Shown: piece by piece, positions 26,532-34,969 of the stretch | Position numbering within the stretch: position 1 is the stretch's first letter | Layout of the letters: each line of letters begins with the position of its first letter | Assembly (NCBI GenBank): GCA_900759325.1 | Contig: CAAEUW010000027.1 | Span: forward strand, 1-64,000 | Source of the DNA: an uncultured Peptostreptococcus sp. | GTDB taxonomy: Bacteria > Bacillota > Clostridia > Peptostreptococcales > Peptostreptococcaceae | Reading direction: 5' to 3' | DNA length: 64,000 nt | The notes under the pieces: model-generated | What the model saw: only the letters and a program-made list of their open reading frames with translations | Told to the model about the DNA's origin: nothing | The model's database searches: none | Translations under genes and position numbers: made by a program

Positions 26532-27977
26532 ATGTATTCATTTGAGGAATTCAAAAAAAATATTAATATTAAATATGATAATTGGGATGATTTTGGATAT
26601 AAAAATACAGCTATTATATCAATTGATGGTGAATCTGCTTCAATTCATATTTATCCAAATACATTATCTGTATACAATGATATTAAATCGGGAAAAAAAC
26701 CAGTAAAGGATTTTTTTGTTTTAGGTAATAGAGAATATTATGAATTAATTAACTCTAAAATCGATATACAATCTGAAAGAGTTAAGTGGTACGAACTTAC
26801 AAACGACTTAGCTTATAATACTGAACTATTAGATAAGTACTACAGCAATAAAAATTTTAAAACTAAAAATGAATTTGAAGACCCAGCTGATATTTTAAAA
26901 AGATCTTTTATGAGATCTATAAGTTATACAGAAATAGTATATCAACTTCATAGAATGACATTAGGAGGTAAATATTTAGAGAATTTTAAAATAAAAATAT
27001 ATGAAAATGAAAATGAGTTTTTAGATATAAACGTAGATCCTGAAGTCGATATACCAGAAAATACCTTTGGTATAATTGGTAAAAATGGTACAGGAAAGAC
27101 ACACTTATTAAATAATTTAGTAAAGCTATTTCTTAATGAAAAATCCACTTTTCATGTTGATGCTGAAGAGAAAGATTCTTTTTTTCTTAATAAAGTTCTT
27201 CATGTATCTTATAGCCCGTTCGATAGCTTGGAAATAACTGAGAAGAATAATATTCTTTACGAAAAAATTGGACTTATACTTGATGAAAATATTGAGAAGT
27301 ATAAATCCATTTCTAATTGTTTAAATGAAGACTTAGACAGATATATAAGAGATATAAATGTACCTACGAATTTATCATATAGAGATTTTTGGTTAGAGGT
27401 ACTAAATAATTTTTCGTATGAGGAGTGGATAATTGACTTTATATGTGAGGTGGATGAAATTGATTTCATAAATGATAAAGAGGAACTAGTGAAAATTATA
27501 GGCAGATTAAGTTCAGGACAAAAGATAATTATGCTTACAATAACTAAGCTAATTTTAAAAGTACGTGAAAAAACACTAGTTCTCATAGATGAACCAGAAC
27601 TATTCCTTCATCCGTCGCTTGCTAAATCTTATATAAGAGCGATTATACAAATAATAACCAGGATGAATGGGATTTGCGTCGTGGCTACCCATAACCCACT
27701 AATTTTACAAGAGTTACAAACAAAGTGTATAAAAATTACTACTAAGCGTAAAGACTGCTTTGAAATAAAAAATCTTGCTGACTTTAATATTAATTCGTAT
27801 GGCGAGAGTGTTACGGTATTAAATAGTACAGTTTTTGGGATTGATATTCAAAATACAGGTTATTATCAGTATTTGACATCTTTAAATATTGATAAATTAA
27901 AATCAGATAAAAATGAATTACAATCTAAACTGGGAAGTGAAGGACGAATATTACTGAAATCTTTATTAGGGGAATAG
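26532..27977 (+). CDS. AAA/ABC-type ATPase, PtuA-like (Septu-like system)
   Basis: A 481-residue protein with an N-terminal region of about 165 residues that has no known domain, then an ABC/SMC-like ATPase: Walker A GKNGTGKT (183-190), signature LSSGQ (326-330), Walker B LVLIDEPELFLHP (D353, E354) and the H-loop VVATHNP. This overgrown-ABC (AAA_21-like) layout directly followed by an HNH nuclease gene resembles Septu (PtuA-PtuB). Stop and next start nearly overlap, so the two are coupled. SD ACGGAGG precedes the ATG. The N-terminal part is longer than I expect for classical PtuA, so a variant is possible. Confidence 0.75.
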   Translation: MYSFEEFKKNINIKYDNWDDFGYKNTAIISIDGESASIHIYPNTLSVYNDIKSGKKPVKDFFVLGNREYYELINSKIDIQSERVKWYELTNDLAYNTELLDKYYSNKNFKTKNEFEDPADILKRSFMRSISYTEIVYQLHRMTLGGKYLENFKIKIYENENEFLDINVDPEVDIPENTFGIIGKNGTGKTHLLNNLVKLFLNEKSTFHVDAEEKDSFFLNKVLHVSYSPFDSLEITEKNNILYEKIGLILDENIEKYKSISNCLNEDLDRYIRDINVPTNLSYRDFWLEVLNNFSYEEWIIDFICEVDEIDFINDKEELVKIIGRLSSGQKIIMLTITKLILKVREKTLVLIDEPELFLHPSLAKSYIRAIIQIITRMNGICVVATHNPLILQELQTKCIKITTKRKDCFEIKNLADFNINSYGESVTVLNSTVFGIDIQNTGYYQYLTSLNIDKLKSDKNELQSKLGSEGRILLKSLLGE

Positions 27978-27979
27978 TG

Positions 27980-28945
27980 ATGAGAAAAATACGAGAACCA
28001 GATTTTAAAATAAAGGATATTTTTACAAAACATATTGATCATTTCAAAAAAAATATTAATAATGAAAAAGACAATAACAATGATATATATATTGAAAGTG
28101 CAATGAATTATTTCTGCAAAAAAGAACAAGAATATAAAGATCTTGCCCTTAGAAAATCATTGACAAGTATAGAAGTTAATAAATATAATACTTATTGTAA
28201 AATGAAAAATAGTTATGAATACATATATTCGAAAAAATTTAAATACAGAAAAAAAATTGTAGAGTTAGCTAATGGAAGGTGTCCAATATGTGATAGCGAA
28301 TTTGGATATGGAACAGTTGAATTAGATCATGTACTTCCTAAAAGTAAATTTGATGATTATGCAATAACTCCAATTAATTTGATTCCGATTTGTAGATCAT
28401 GTAATAAAGCCAAATCAAATAAATTTGGAAATTCGCAAGAAGGAATTTTAACACCATATTATGATTCCTACCCATTAAATAAAATATTAAAGATGAAAAT
28501 ACTAATAGATAATAATGATATAAAAACAGTGTTTTCTATAATAGATGAAAACGAGTTTAAAAAAATTCATGGAACTGTTAGTAGTGATAACTGTATTGAT
28601 AATGATGAAGTAAATATAATTTATAATAAGATAAAACATCATTTTTTTCTACATAAAATTGATAAGACACTTTCTATGAAATCTCAAATACTTTTAAATA
28701 GCATAATAACATCATTGGCATATATGAAAATAGATAATATTGAAAATAGAAACATTGAAGAGTACTTATTAGAATTCACAGATAAGATGTATAAAAATTA
28801 TGTAGACGATAGATATATAAAAAAAATATTGGTCGATACAATAATGAATCATGAAAAAAAAGAGGATATTTATACATTTTTAACCAAGAGGATAGAGAAT
28901 GAAATAAAATCAATTAATTATTTAGATAATGAATTTAATGTTTAA
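27980..28945 (+). CDS. HNH endonuclease, PtuB-like (Septu-like system)
   Basis: A 321-residue HNH nuclease. CPIC (C101, C104) and CRSCN (C138, C141) would hold a structural zinc, and LDHVLPKS (D116, H117) is the catalytic HNH region. The C-terminal half is helical with no recognised domain. The ATG at 27980 with SD GGGGAA is chosen; a GTG at 27977 in the ATPase stop is also possible. By analogy with Septu, the ATPase senses phage and the nuclease degrades nucleic acid. The pair is very AT-rich. Confidence 0.8.
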   Translation: MRKIREPDFKIKDIFTKHIDHFKKNINNEKDNNNDIYIESAMNYFCKKEQEYKDLALRKSLTSIEVNKYNTYCKMKNSYEYIYSKKFKYRKKIVELANGRCPICDSEFGYGTVELDHVLPKSKFDDYAITPINLIPICRSCNKAKSNKFGNSQEGILTPYYDSYPLNKILKMKILIDNNDIKTVFSIIDENEFKKIHGTVSSDNCIDNDEVNIIYNKIKHHFFLHKIDKTLSMKSQILLNSIITSLAYMKIDNIENRNIEEYLLEFTDKMYKNYVDDRYIKKILVDTIMNHEKKEDIYTFLTKRIENEIKSINYLDNEFNV

Positions 28946-29107
28946 AAATTTTGAATTTCATATGAAATTCGAAGAAATAAAATATGTCATAAATGGAGTG
29001 TTTGATATATAATATAAAGAACTTAATTATACAATCAACCATAGAAAAAGAGTTTTCAACTCATACAAAAATATAAACCAAACCACTTTATATGGAGGAA
29101 GAAGAGA

Positions 29108-29614
29108 ATGGGTCTTATAGCAAACTACAAATACCTAAGCGATAAAAACCTAAATGAACTTAAGGCTCTCTACACAGAAAATACCGAGTCTATTACAGAT
29201 ATAGAAGAGAACAATAAGGATTTAGAAATATTACTTGATCTAGATAAGATGTGGGATGTCCTTCACTTTGTGCTTACAGGAACAAGTGCCAGCGAACCTA
29301 TAAAAGAGAACTACTTTAGTGAGGCTATTTTGGGAATCTCCCATATTGAAGAGGTTGAGGATTTCATAGCCTACACAGAAAAATCAAGGATTAAAGATAT
29401 ATTATTAGCCCTTGCTAATTTTGATATAGAAAAAGCTATGGAAAGCTTCAGTATGGAAGAGTGTAAAAAGGCAAATATCTATCCAGATATTTGGGACTAT
29501 GAAGAGGAAAGCGAAGAGATAGAAGAAGAACTAATGGATTGCTTTCAAAATATGAAAGACTTCTATAGAAAAATATTAGAAGTAAATGGTAATGTACTTG
29601 TTACCATTTGCTAG
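29108..29614 (+). CDS. DUF1877 family protein (YfbM-like)
   Basis: A 168-residue protein with the family marks MGLIANYKYLS at the N-terminus and LDLDKMWDVLHFVLTG about residue 55. DUF1877 proteins are small cytosolic proteins of unknown role, often found in accessory regions and toxin/immunity-like clusters. TGGAGGAAG precedes the ATG. It lies just outside the defence island. Confidence 0.8.
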   Translation: MGLIANYKYLSDKNLNELKALYTENTESITDIEENNKDLEILLDLDKMWDVLHFVLTGTSASEPIKENYFSEAILGISHIEEVEDFIAYTEKSRIKDILLALANFDIEKAMESFSMEECKKANIYPDIWDYEEESEEIEEELMDCFQNMKDFYRKILEVNGNVLVTIC

Positions 29615-29706
29615 GACATAAAAGTTAGTTTGTATTTTGTAGAAGTATTTAACCTATAATATTAGTGGCTAAAGAAGTGAAATAATATTCTGAAAGAAGG
29701 GCGGAT

Positions 29707-30102
29707 GTGAAGCACAAGAATGTAAGAAGAGAATGTGAAGACCTATGGGCAAAAAATAAATATTACGTCCTAAGCAAATCACATAAAGTATACCTAGAGA
29801 TAAGAGAGTATTTGAAAGAAAAAGAAGTCGATACCATCTATCTAAATGAAAAAATACAACAAGTAAGGGAGATGGAAGAAAGCAAAAAAGACTTTAGTAA
29901 CGCTATTCTTCATGTGTGGGGATACTTCAAAAAAGAGGCAAGTGAAATTGAAAAACAAGAATTCTTTAAAAGACTAGAAGAATATATGGACGGTAAAAAT
30001 GATCAAAAATATGTAATTGAATACATTAATGTATTGCTAAATAAATACCCTAATAAATATTTAAAAGAGTCAACCTTACTAAGAGGAGGAGAGTATCAAT
30101 GA
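29707..30102 (+). CDS. DUF1722 (YbgA-like) family protein
   Basis: A 131-residue all-helical protein. LWAKNKYYVLSKSHKVYLEI and the ending LNKYPNKYLKESTLL match DUF1722/YbgA. In other genomes this domain is found alone or fused to the DUF523 domain. It starts with GTG at 29707, with AGAAGGG upstream. The stop overlaps the start of the next gene (ATGA), so they are cotranscribed. The function is unknown. Confidence 0.7.
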   Translation: MKHKNVRRECEDLWAKNKYYVLSKSHKVYLEIREYLKEKEVDTIYLNEKIQQVREMEESKKDFSNAILHVWGYFKKEASEIEKQEFFKRLEEYMDGKNDQKYVIEYINVLLNKYPNKYLKESTLLRGGEYQ

Positions 30103-30455
30103 GTTACACAATATCTTTGTTTACTATCAATACAAAACAGAAAGAACAAGAGTTAGACCAGCCAGACTTCTTTGAAAAGGAAGAAAATCTGGAAAAATTC
30201 ACACTAGACCAGCAGGCACGACTGGAAGACCGTTTATTGAAATATAGGTATAAACATGTAGGAAATACAGGTGGTGGTAAAATATTTGAACACACTGATT
30301 TTGGTCAAGCATTATTGACAGAGAGTGGCCTTTATTTTTCTACCTCAAACGACTTTGATTGCATCTTCGAAGTTGGAATGACGGCATCTGAATTTACGGA
30401 TACTGGTGAATTTGCTAAATATGATGTGCAGGCAGGAGGATGGGAAGAAATATAA
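30099..30455 (+). CDS. Small acidic protein of unknown function
   Basis: A 118-residue acidic protein (SYTISLFTINTKQKEQELDQPDFF... ending DVQAGGWEEI), with no signal peptide or membrane segment and no domain that I recognise. GAGGAGGAG precedes the ATG and the start overlaps the previous stop by four bases. Size, acidity and neighbourhood would fit an immunity-type protein, but this is not shown. A terminator follows. Confidence 0.65.
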   Translation: MSYTISLFTINTKQKEQELDQPDFFEKEENLEKFTLDQQARLEDRLLKYRYKHVGNTGGGKIFEHTDFGQALLTESGLYFSTSNDFDCIFEVGMTASEFTDTGEFAKYDVQAGGWEEI

Positions 30456-30471
30456 AATAGGATATCATAAA

Positions 30472-30516
30472 AAGACACTGAGAGTTTTCAAATAGACTTC
30501 TAGTGTCTTAATTTTT
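30472..30516 (+). terminator. Terminator after the DUF1722 pair
   Basis: AAGACACT pairs with AGTGTCTT (ending 30509), followed by AATTTTTTG. Confidence 0.75.
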
Positions 30517-30626
30517 TGTTAAAGAAAAGTAATTAGTGCTTATTTTGACAATATTTCATGCTATAATCTAATCAAGAAACAAGCTTTAAAACCTACAACA
30601 CTTAATAATAAGAAGAGACTAAAACT

Positions 30627-31760
30627 ATGAAAACAAAACTAATAAAAATAACAGCCCTAATCCTACTAGTAGCCACAAGCATCCTCCTAGGAGCCTGTGC
30701 CAATACAAAAGAGGACCAGGCAAAGATAATCAGCTACCTAGACAGGAGGTTTGGCAAGGGAACATATACCATCAAACAGGAAAAATACCATCCCCGCTGG
30801 TTTGTGACACTAAACCAGTATCCGGATATTAGTGTTTACTACACGGTTTCCCACGACCCCCTATCCATGAGCTCACCATACATATCAACCAACTTTGATG
30901 ATGTATTTGGTCAGCTGGTGGTTAAGGACTTCAAGAAAACTACTAAGTTGGGTAAGGACGATATCCGCTATGACACTGATTTGGATTATGTATATTATGC
31001 AAGGTTGAATTCTATTGAAGACCTCAAGGCTTCTTATGATAGGTTGATGGCCTTTGTTGACTTTATGCGTGACAAATACCCAATAATCCTTGAGGAAAGG
31101 TACCTGCATATAGATATGAGTATGAATGGCTTAGTTCTTAAGGGATTGACTGATGATGAAAAGTATGTAAGAGAGACTATTGTAAATGTAGAAAAGGGTC
31201 AGTTAAATATTAAGTCCTATGAGGACCTCTACAACGAATTAAAGCCAAAGTTAAAGACCCATAAGGATAAGCCAGATGGATTGACCATCCATGCTGATAT
31301 TGGCAGGACCTTTATCTTGGGCAGTGATACCTTTGAGGACTTCCTCTATAAGAGCCTTGACCTAGAGGGTGCGAAGGTTGAAGATTTAAAGGACCTTGTA
31401 CTTCAGCCAGGTGAGACCAGTTCTACCTACGCCTTTAGGAGTCCTGACCAATACGATACGACACGTATATTTATAGAGGCAAAGAATTTGACAGATTCGC
31501 CTTGTAAATTATTTGATGCTACCCTAGTCAATGTTACTGTAGATGGTGGAGGGAAGATTTTTATTGAACCAAAGTGGGTTAAGCTTGGTTATGACGATAT
31601 AAAGGATTGGAAGGACCCCTATGACCAGCTAAAAATTTCCCCACCTAGAACTGATGTGGAAAAGACAGAGGGGGTAAGCTATAAAAAAACCAAGATACTT
31701 TTTGTAGAGAAGAGGTATTCTAAGGCAATTTCAAAGGTTGTATTTAGATATGAAAAATAG
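30627..31760 (+). CDS. Lipoprotein of unknown function
   Basis: A 377-residue protein with a lipoprotein signal peptide: a basic N-terminus, a hydrophobic core and the lipobox LLGAC with the lipidated cysteine C24. The mature part has no recognised domain. The C-terminal third (DLVLQPGETSSTYAFRSPD...ARIxN-type strands) looks beta-rich, like a small DUF4352/immunoglobulin-like module, but I cannot assign it. It is probably anchored on the outer face of the membrane. A small membrane protein follows 31 bp downstream. Confidence 0.75.
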   Translation: MKTKLIKITALILLVATSILLGACANTKEDQAKIISYLDRRFGKGTYTIKQEKYHPRWFVTLNQYPDISVYYTVSHDPLSMSSPYISTNFDDVFGQLVVKDFKKTTKLGKDDIRYDTDLDYVYYARLNSIEDLKASYDRLMAFVDFMRDKYPIILEERYLHIDMSMNGLVLKGLTDDEKYVRETIVNVEKGQLNIKSYEDLYNELKPKLKTHKDKPDGLTIHADIGRTFILGSDTFEDFLYKSLDLEGAKVEDLKDLVLQPGETSSTYAFRSPDQYDTTRIFIEAKNLTDSPCKLFDATLVNVTVDGGGKIFIEPKWVKLGYDDIKDWKDPYDQLKISPPRTDVEKTEGVSYKKTKILFVEKRYSKAISKVVFRYEK

Positions 31761-31791
31761 GTATATGTAATGTGAATTACGGGAGGTTTGT

Positions 31792-31983
31792 ATGAAAAAG
31801 CTTTATAGAGTGTTAATGATTGTTTTACCTATATTTGTTGGAAGTGCTTCACTGGTAAACCTAATATTCTACCTTTCAAACCAGAAAACTTTTATGAGTC
31901 TTATTTTGAGCATCATATTTTTCTTCTTGGCCTATGCAGTAGGTATAAAGAATATATTAGACATATTGAAGGAAATGGACTAA
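31792..31983 (+). CDS. Small two-helix membrane protein
   Basis: 63 residues with two transmembrane helices (about 5-27 and 33-55) and a short acidic tail. GGGAGG precedes the ATG. It is probably cotranscribed with the lipoprotein. The family is not recognised. Confidence 0.6.
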   Translation: MKKLYRVLMIVLPIFVGSASLVNLIFYLSNQKTFMSLILSIIFFFLAYAVGIKNILDILKEMD

Positions 31984-32019
31984 GGCGACAATATATTTTT
32001 ATCTACAATATATAATTCG

Positions 32020-32104
32020 ATGAATAATTCATGCAGAAGTAGACCTATAAATTTATATAAAATGAATAATTCAAGAGGAAGTAGACCCTATAAATTTATG
32101 TAAA
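32020..32104. repeat. Tandem duplication of a 42-bp unit
   Basis: Units 32020-32061 and 32062-32104 begin ATGAATAATTCA, contain GAAGTAGACC and end TATAAATTTATRTAAA. They differ at a few bases and by one inserted C. No coding frame crosses them sensibly. Confidence 0.8.
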
Positions 32105-32141
32105 TAGAATTTTTACTATGTATAAATTATGAAAAGTATTA

Positions 32142-32323
32142 TATAATGGTGATACTGTATGTACTAATAATTAGCGATAAGACTTGAACTAAGCGATTAT
32201 ATACTAGGTATAATCTGTTGGCCAATAAGCCCCAGGCTTGTCTTGGCTATCATACAATCAGCAGCTTGTCTGCTTATGTATTTATAAGAGTATTTTATAG
32301 AGTATTAGAAAGAAGGTAGTAGT
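32142..32323 (+). promoter_or_regulatory. Structured leader upstream of the SemiSWEET gene
   Basis: TATAAT at 32142-32147 is a likely -10. The ~175-base leader holds three successive hairpins: GATTATA/TATAATC (32195-32215), nested GCCAA/TTGGC with AAGCC/GGCTT (32221-32247), and AGCAG/CTGCT (32260-32274). No known riboswitch core was recognised. Confidence 0.5.
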
Positions 32324-32581
32324 ATGAATCAAAAGGTATTTAAAATTTTAGGATGGGTGGCAACTTGTACAGCTATGCTTATGTACATTTCGTATTTCCC
32401 ACAGATTATGAATAATTTGCATGGCAACAAGAGTGGTTTCTTGCAGCCAATGGTAGCAGCCATAAACTGTTCTTTATGGGTATGCTATGGGGTCTTCCAG
32501 GAGAAGAGGGACTGGCCTATAATCATAGCAAATACTCCAGGTATAATATTTGGAGCGCTAGCAGCAATTACTGCCCTATAG
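32324..32581 (+). CDS. SemiSWEET-family sugar transporter
   Basis: 85 residues with three transmembrane helices and the PQ motif YFPQI in helix 1, plus the conserved LHGNKSGF loop and a W-x-x-YG in helix 2. This is the bacterial half-SWEET that dimerises to make a facilitative sugar channel. The length is typical. AGAAGG precedes the ATG. The substrate is unknown. A surface-protein fragment follows directly after the stop. Confidence 0.85.
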   Translation: MNQKVFKILGWVATCTAMLMYISYFPQIMNNLHGNKSGFLQPMVAAINCSLWVCYGVFQEKRDWPIIIANTPGIIFGALAAITAL

Positions 32582-32582
32582 G

Positions 32583-32741
32583 AACTTTAGAGGTAAGGTG
32601 TCAGTTACTCTTGAGAAGACAAGTACTTGGACCCTAACAGGTGATACATATGTTACTGAATTTAATGGCGATGCATCTAATGTAATAAGCAACGGATATA
32701 CCCTATATGTAAACGGGGTTGCCCTAAGTGGTACTAAGTAA
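32583..32741 (+). pseudogene. C-terminal fragment of a beta-helix surface protein
   Basis: This frame reads NFRGKVSVTLEKTSTWTLTG, DTYVTEFNGDASNVISNGYT, LYVNGVALSGTK then a stop. The pattern L-x-x-S-x-W-x-L-T-G-D-(S/T)-Y-V-T...NGYTLYVNG is the closing motif of parallel-beta-helix, adhesin-like proteins. There is no start codon or SD, and the upstream part of the protein is absent. Confidence 0.6.
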
Positions 32742-32856
32742 TAGGAAAATATACCCTATATAATAAAGATAATATGCTATAAGGCAATTAACTATATAAC
32801 TTACTTTTAAGATATAAGATTTAAAAATTAAAAATTCTAAAAACAGCTATTTAGGG

Positions 32857-32886
32857 GGTGATAAGGGAGACTTTATCACCTTTTTA
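32857..32886 (+). terminator. Terminator downstream of the SemiSWEET region
   Basis: GGTGATAA (32857-32864) pairs with TTATCACC (32873-32880), followed by TTTTT. Confidence 0.8.
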
Positions 32887-32963
32887 ATGTAAAAGAGGTC
32901 TTGAAATGCTATAATAGTATCAAGCATAAGGTAATATTGATTTTATGATGAGGAGACTGGAAT

Positions 32964-33986
32964 ATGAGTGCAAGACAAGCTATTTTAGGACTAATTGCCC
33001 TGCTAGGGCTTGGATTTTTGACAATTATATTTTCTATGTATAAGTTTATGAAGAACAGAGGCATAGCAGGTAAAAGCTTGATGGAGTCACCTGTAAACGA
33101 CCAGGCGGATGATTCAAAAATGGGGTTGGGAGAACTTTTTATCTACATATCCTTTATAGCCATACCTCTCATATATGTAATCCAGATGATAAATGAGGGG
33201 AGTGCAGGCTCTCCAATTTTGGCCAAATTTATTATTTTGCCACCAGTGATGGCCCTTTTTAATGCCAGAAAGCGTACTGGAAAAAGTATATTTTTGTGCA
33301 TGGTTGCTGCAATTTTCTTATTTTTTATGCTAATGGTCTATGTAATAATTGGTCTTCCGGTCAAGGCACCAGTTTTGACCATTGATAAGACTGAAATAAG
33401 GCTGGCCCACACAAGCCTAAATGATATAAGGGGTCAGGGCTTTGATATATATGTCAAGCAGAGAGAGTCCACCACTAGTGACTACGACCAGCTCTTAACT
33501 TCAGGTGACTACAAAAGGTACCCACTTGATAGGAGTATTTATCTGGAAAAGGGCTTTAAGCCCTACGATGATGTGGTTTATAGGGCACCCTATCTTCTTG
33601 TCAAGGATGGTATTGTGATAGGAAATATAGGCTTTTATGGAGATATGGATAAGGCCACACTCTTAGAGGACTCTAAGATAGTTTATTTGAGGCTTGATGA
33701 GGAGACAACCTACAATGTTAGGAAAAATTCTATAGTATATAAGCTTGAGGGGATAGATCTATTTGAAGAGCTGAAGCTGGAAAGCCTGGAGAAGGTCTTT
33801 GGTGATAAGCTATGGCTGAGGCCTCCAAGCGGGACACCAGACGCTAGCCAATTACATTATGGAATCCAGTGGATTACAAATAGTGACGACCTATTCTGGA
33901 ACCAGTATTATTCATATATAAGCTTTGATAGTACAAATAGGATGACTTCCTTTAGTATATGTACTCAAATAGGTCATGACAAATAG
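32964..33986 (+). CDS. Membrane protein of unknown function
   Basis: 340 residues: about four hydrophobic segments in the first 135 residues (near 6-26, 55-73, 82-98, 110-132), then a soluble extracytoplasmic or cytoplasmic domain of ~200 residues with no recognised fold. GAGGAGA precedes the ATG. Codon use is core-like (AGG, CTA, ATA). It is not clearly linked to a neighbour. Confidence 0.6.
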   Translation: MSARQAILGLIALLGLGFLTIIFSMYKFMKNRGIAGKSLMESPVNDQADDSKMGLGELFIYISFIAIPLIYVIQMINEGSAGSPILAKFIILPPVMALFNARKRTGKSIFLCMVAAIFLFFMLMVYVIIGLPVKAPVLTIDKTEIRLAHTSLNDIRGQGFDIYVKQRESTTSDYDQLLTSGDYKRYPLDRSIYLEKGFKPYDDVVYRAPYLLVKDGIVIGNIGFYGDMDKATLLEDSKIVYLRLDEETTYNVRKNSIVYKLEGIDLFEELKLESLEKVFGDKLWLRPPSGTPDASQLHYGIQWITNSDDLFWNQYYSYISFDSTNRMTSFSICTQIGHDK

Positions 33987-34044
33987 GAAATCAAGAAAAG
34001 ATATTTAGAAATTTATAAGTTTTTTGACATAAAGGAGGTAATGG

Positions 34045-34776
34045 ATGGACTTAGAAAAGAGATTTGAAAGAAACTACCTAAAAAGGATCCAAGTACTAAA
34101 TGGGGCCCAGTTGAAATACATAGCATTTATATCGATGCTTATAGACCATGCCAATAATGCCTTGATAACCCCCCTACTAGATGGGCAGGGCTTATTGCTA
34201 CACCTATCAAACCTATTTTCGATATTGGGTAGGATAGCCTTCCCTATATTTGTTTTCTTTATAGTAGAGGGCTTCTTTAAGACTAGGAGCAGGAAAAAAT
34301 ACCTGGCAACCCTATTAATATTTGGTGTAATATCAGAGGTTCCCTTTGATATGTTCACGTCGAGAGTCTTCTTTGACCCATATTGGAATAATATGATGTT
34401 TACATTGGCTCTCAGCCTAGTGACTATTTGGGTGGTTGACATCCTAAAGGAAAGGATAAAGAATAGACCACTCTGGTATTTTGTATCGATAATTATAGTG
34501 GCAATTTTTGCCTTTTTAGCTATGCAGCTAAGTCTTGACTATGACTACCATGCTGTAATTGTGGCCTACCTATTCTATGTATTCTATGACAAGCCAATAC
34601 TAGGTGCAGGTCTAGGCTACCTATCCATTATAAAGGAGCTATATTCAATTTTAGGCTTTGGTATGACCCTTACATACAATGGTCAGAGGGGCAAGCAGTA
34701 CAAGTGGTTTAACTACTTCTTCTACCCAGTCCATATCCTGATATTGGGGCTTTTACGCTTCTATTTTAATATTTAA
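34045..34776 (+). CDS. TraX family membrane protein
   Basis: A 243-residue multi-spanning protein matching the TraX family: LKYIAFISMLIDHANNAL near the N-terminus, ILGRIAFPIFVFFIVEGFF, SEVPFDMF and the C-terminal FYPVHILILGLLR. F-plasmid TraX acetylates pilin; chromosomal Firmicute members are thought to be membrane acyltransferase-like proteins of unknown substrate. AAAGGAGG precedes the second of two nearby ATGs (34041 is out of frame). A terminator follows. Confidence 0.85.
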   Translation: MDLEKRFERNYLKRIQVLNGAQLKYIAFISMLIDHANNALITPLLDGQGLLLHLSNLFSILGRIAFPIFVFFIVEGFFKTRSRKKYLATLLIFGVISEVPFDMFTSRVFFDPYWNNMMFTLALSLVTIWVVDILKERIKNRPLWYFVSIIIVAIFAFLAMQLSLDYDYHAVIVAYLFYVFYDKPILGAGLGYLSIIKELYSILGFGMTLTYNGQRGKQYKWFNYFFYPVHILILGLLRFYFNI

Positions 34777-34822
34777 GTTTAATATTTAAGTTGATGAAAA
34801 TTTAATGATTTTTTTATATATA

Positions 34823-34865
34823 AACATCGGGTGTTGACTAAAAACTTGACCTTCGATGTTTTTTA
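34823..34865 (+). terminator. Terminator after the TraX gene
   Basis: AACATCG pairs with CGATGTT (34854-34860), followed by TTTT. Confidence 0.7.
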
Positions 34866-34941
34866 TTGACAAGTTACAGTAAAGGTGATAATCTCTTAAG
34901 TAGAATATTTTGGGGTTGATGTTACCCCGCGTGCTTTAATT

Positions 34942-34956
34942 GGGTCCTGTGAGGCC
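34942..34956 (+). promoter_or_regulatory. PyrR-type RNA-binding hairpin ahead of pyrB
   Basis: GTCCTGTGAGGCC (34944-34956) fits the PyrR binding-loop pattern RUCCNGNGAGGYY. It lies only five bases from the pyrB SD GGAGG, so PyrR-UMP binding could block translation initiation. An upstream GGGGT/ACCCC stem (near 34911-34927) may be part of the switch. pyrR is not in the window. Confidence 0.6.
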
Positions 34957-34969
34957 AAAAGGAGGAAAA

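Noticed and set aside
26532..28945. Retron with Septu-type effector
   Set aside because: No reverse transcriptase gene or msr/msd-like structure was seen nearby.
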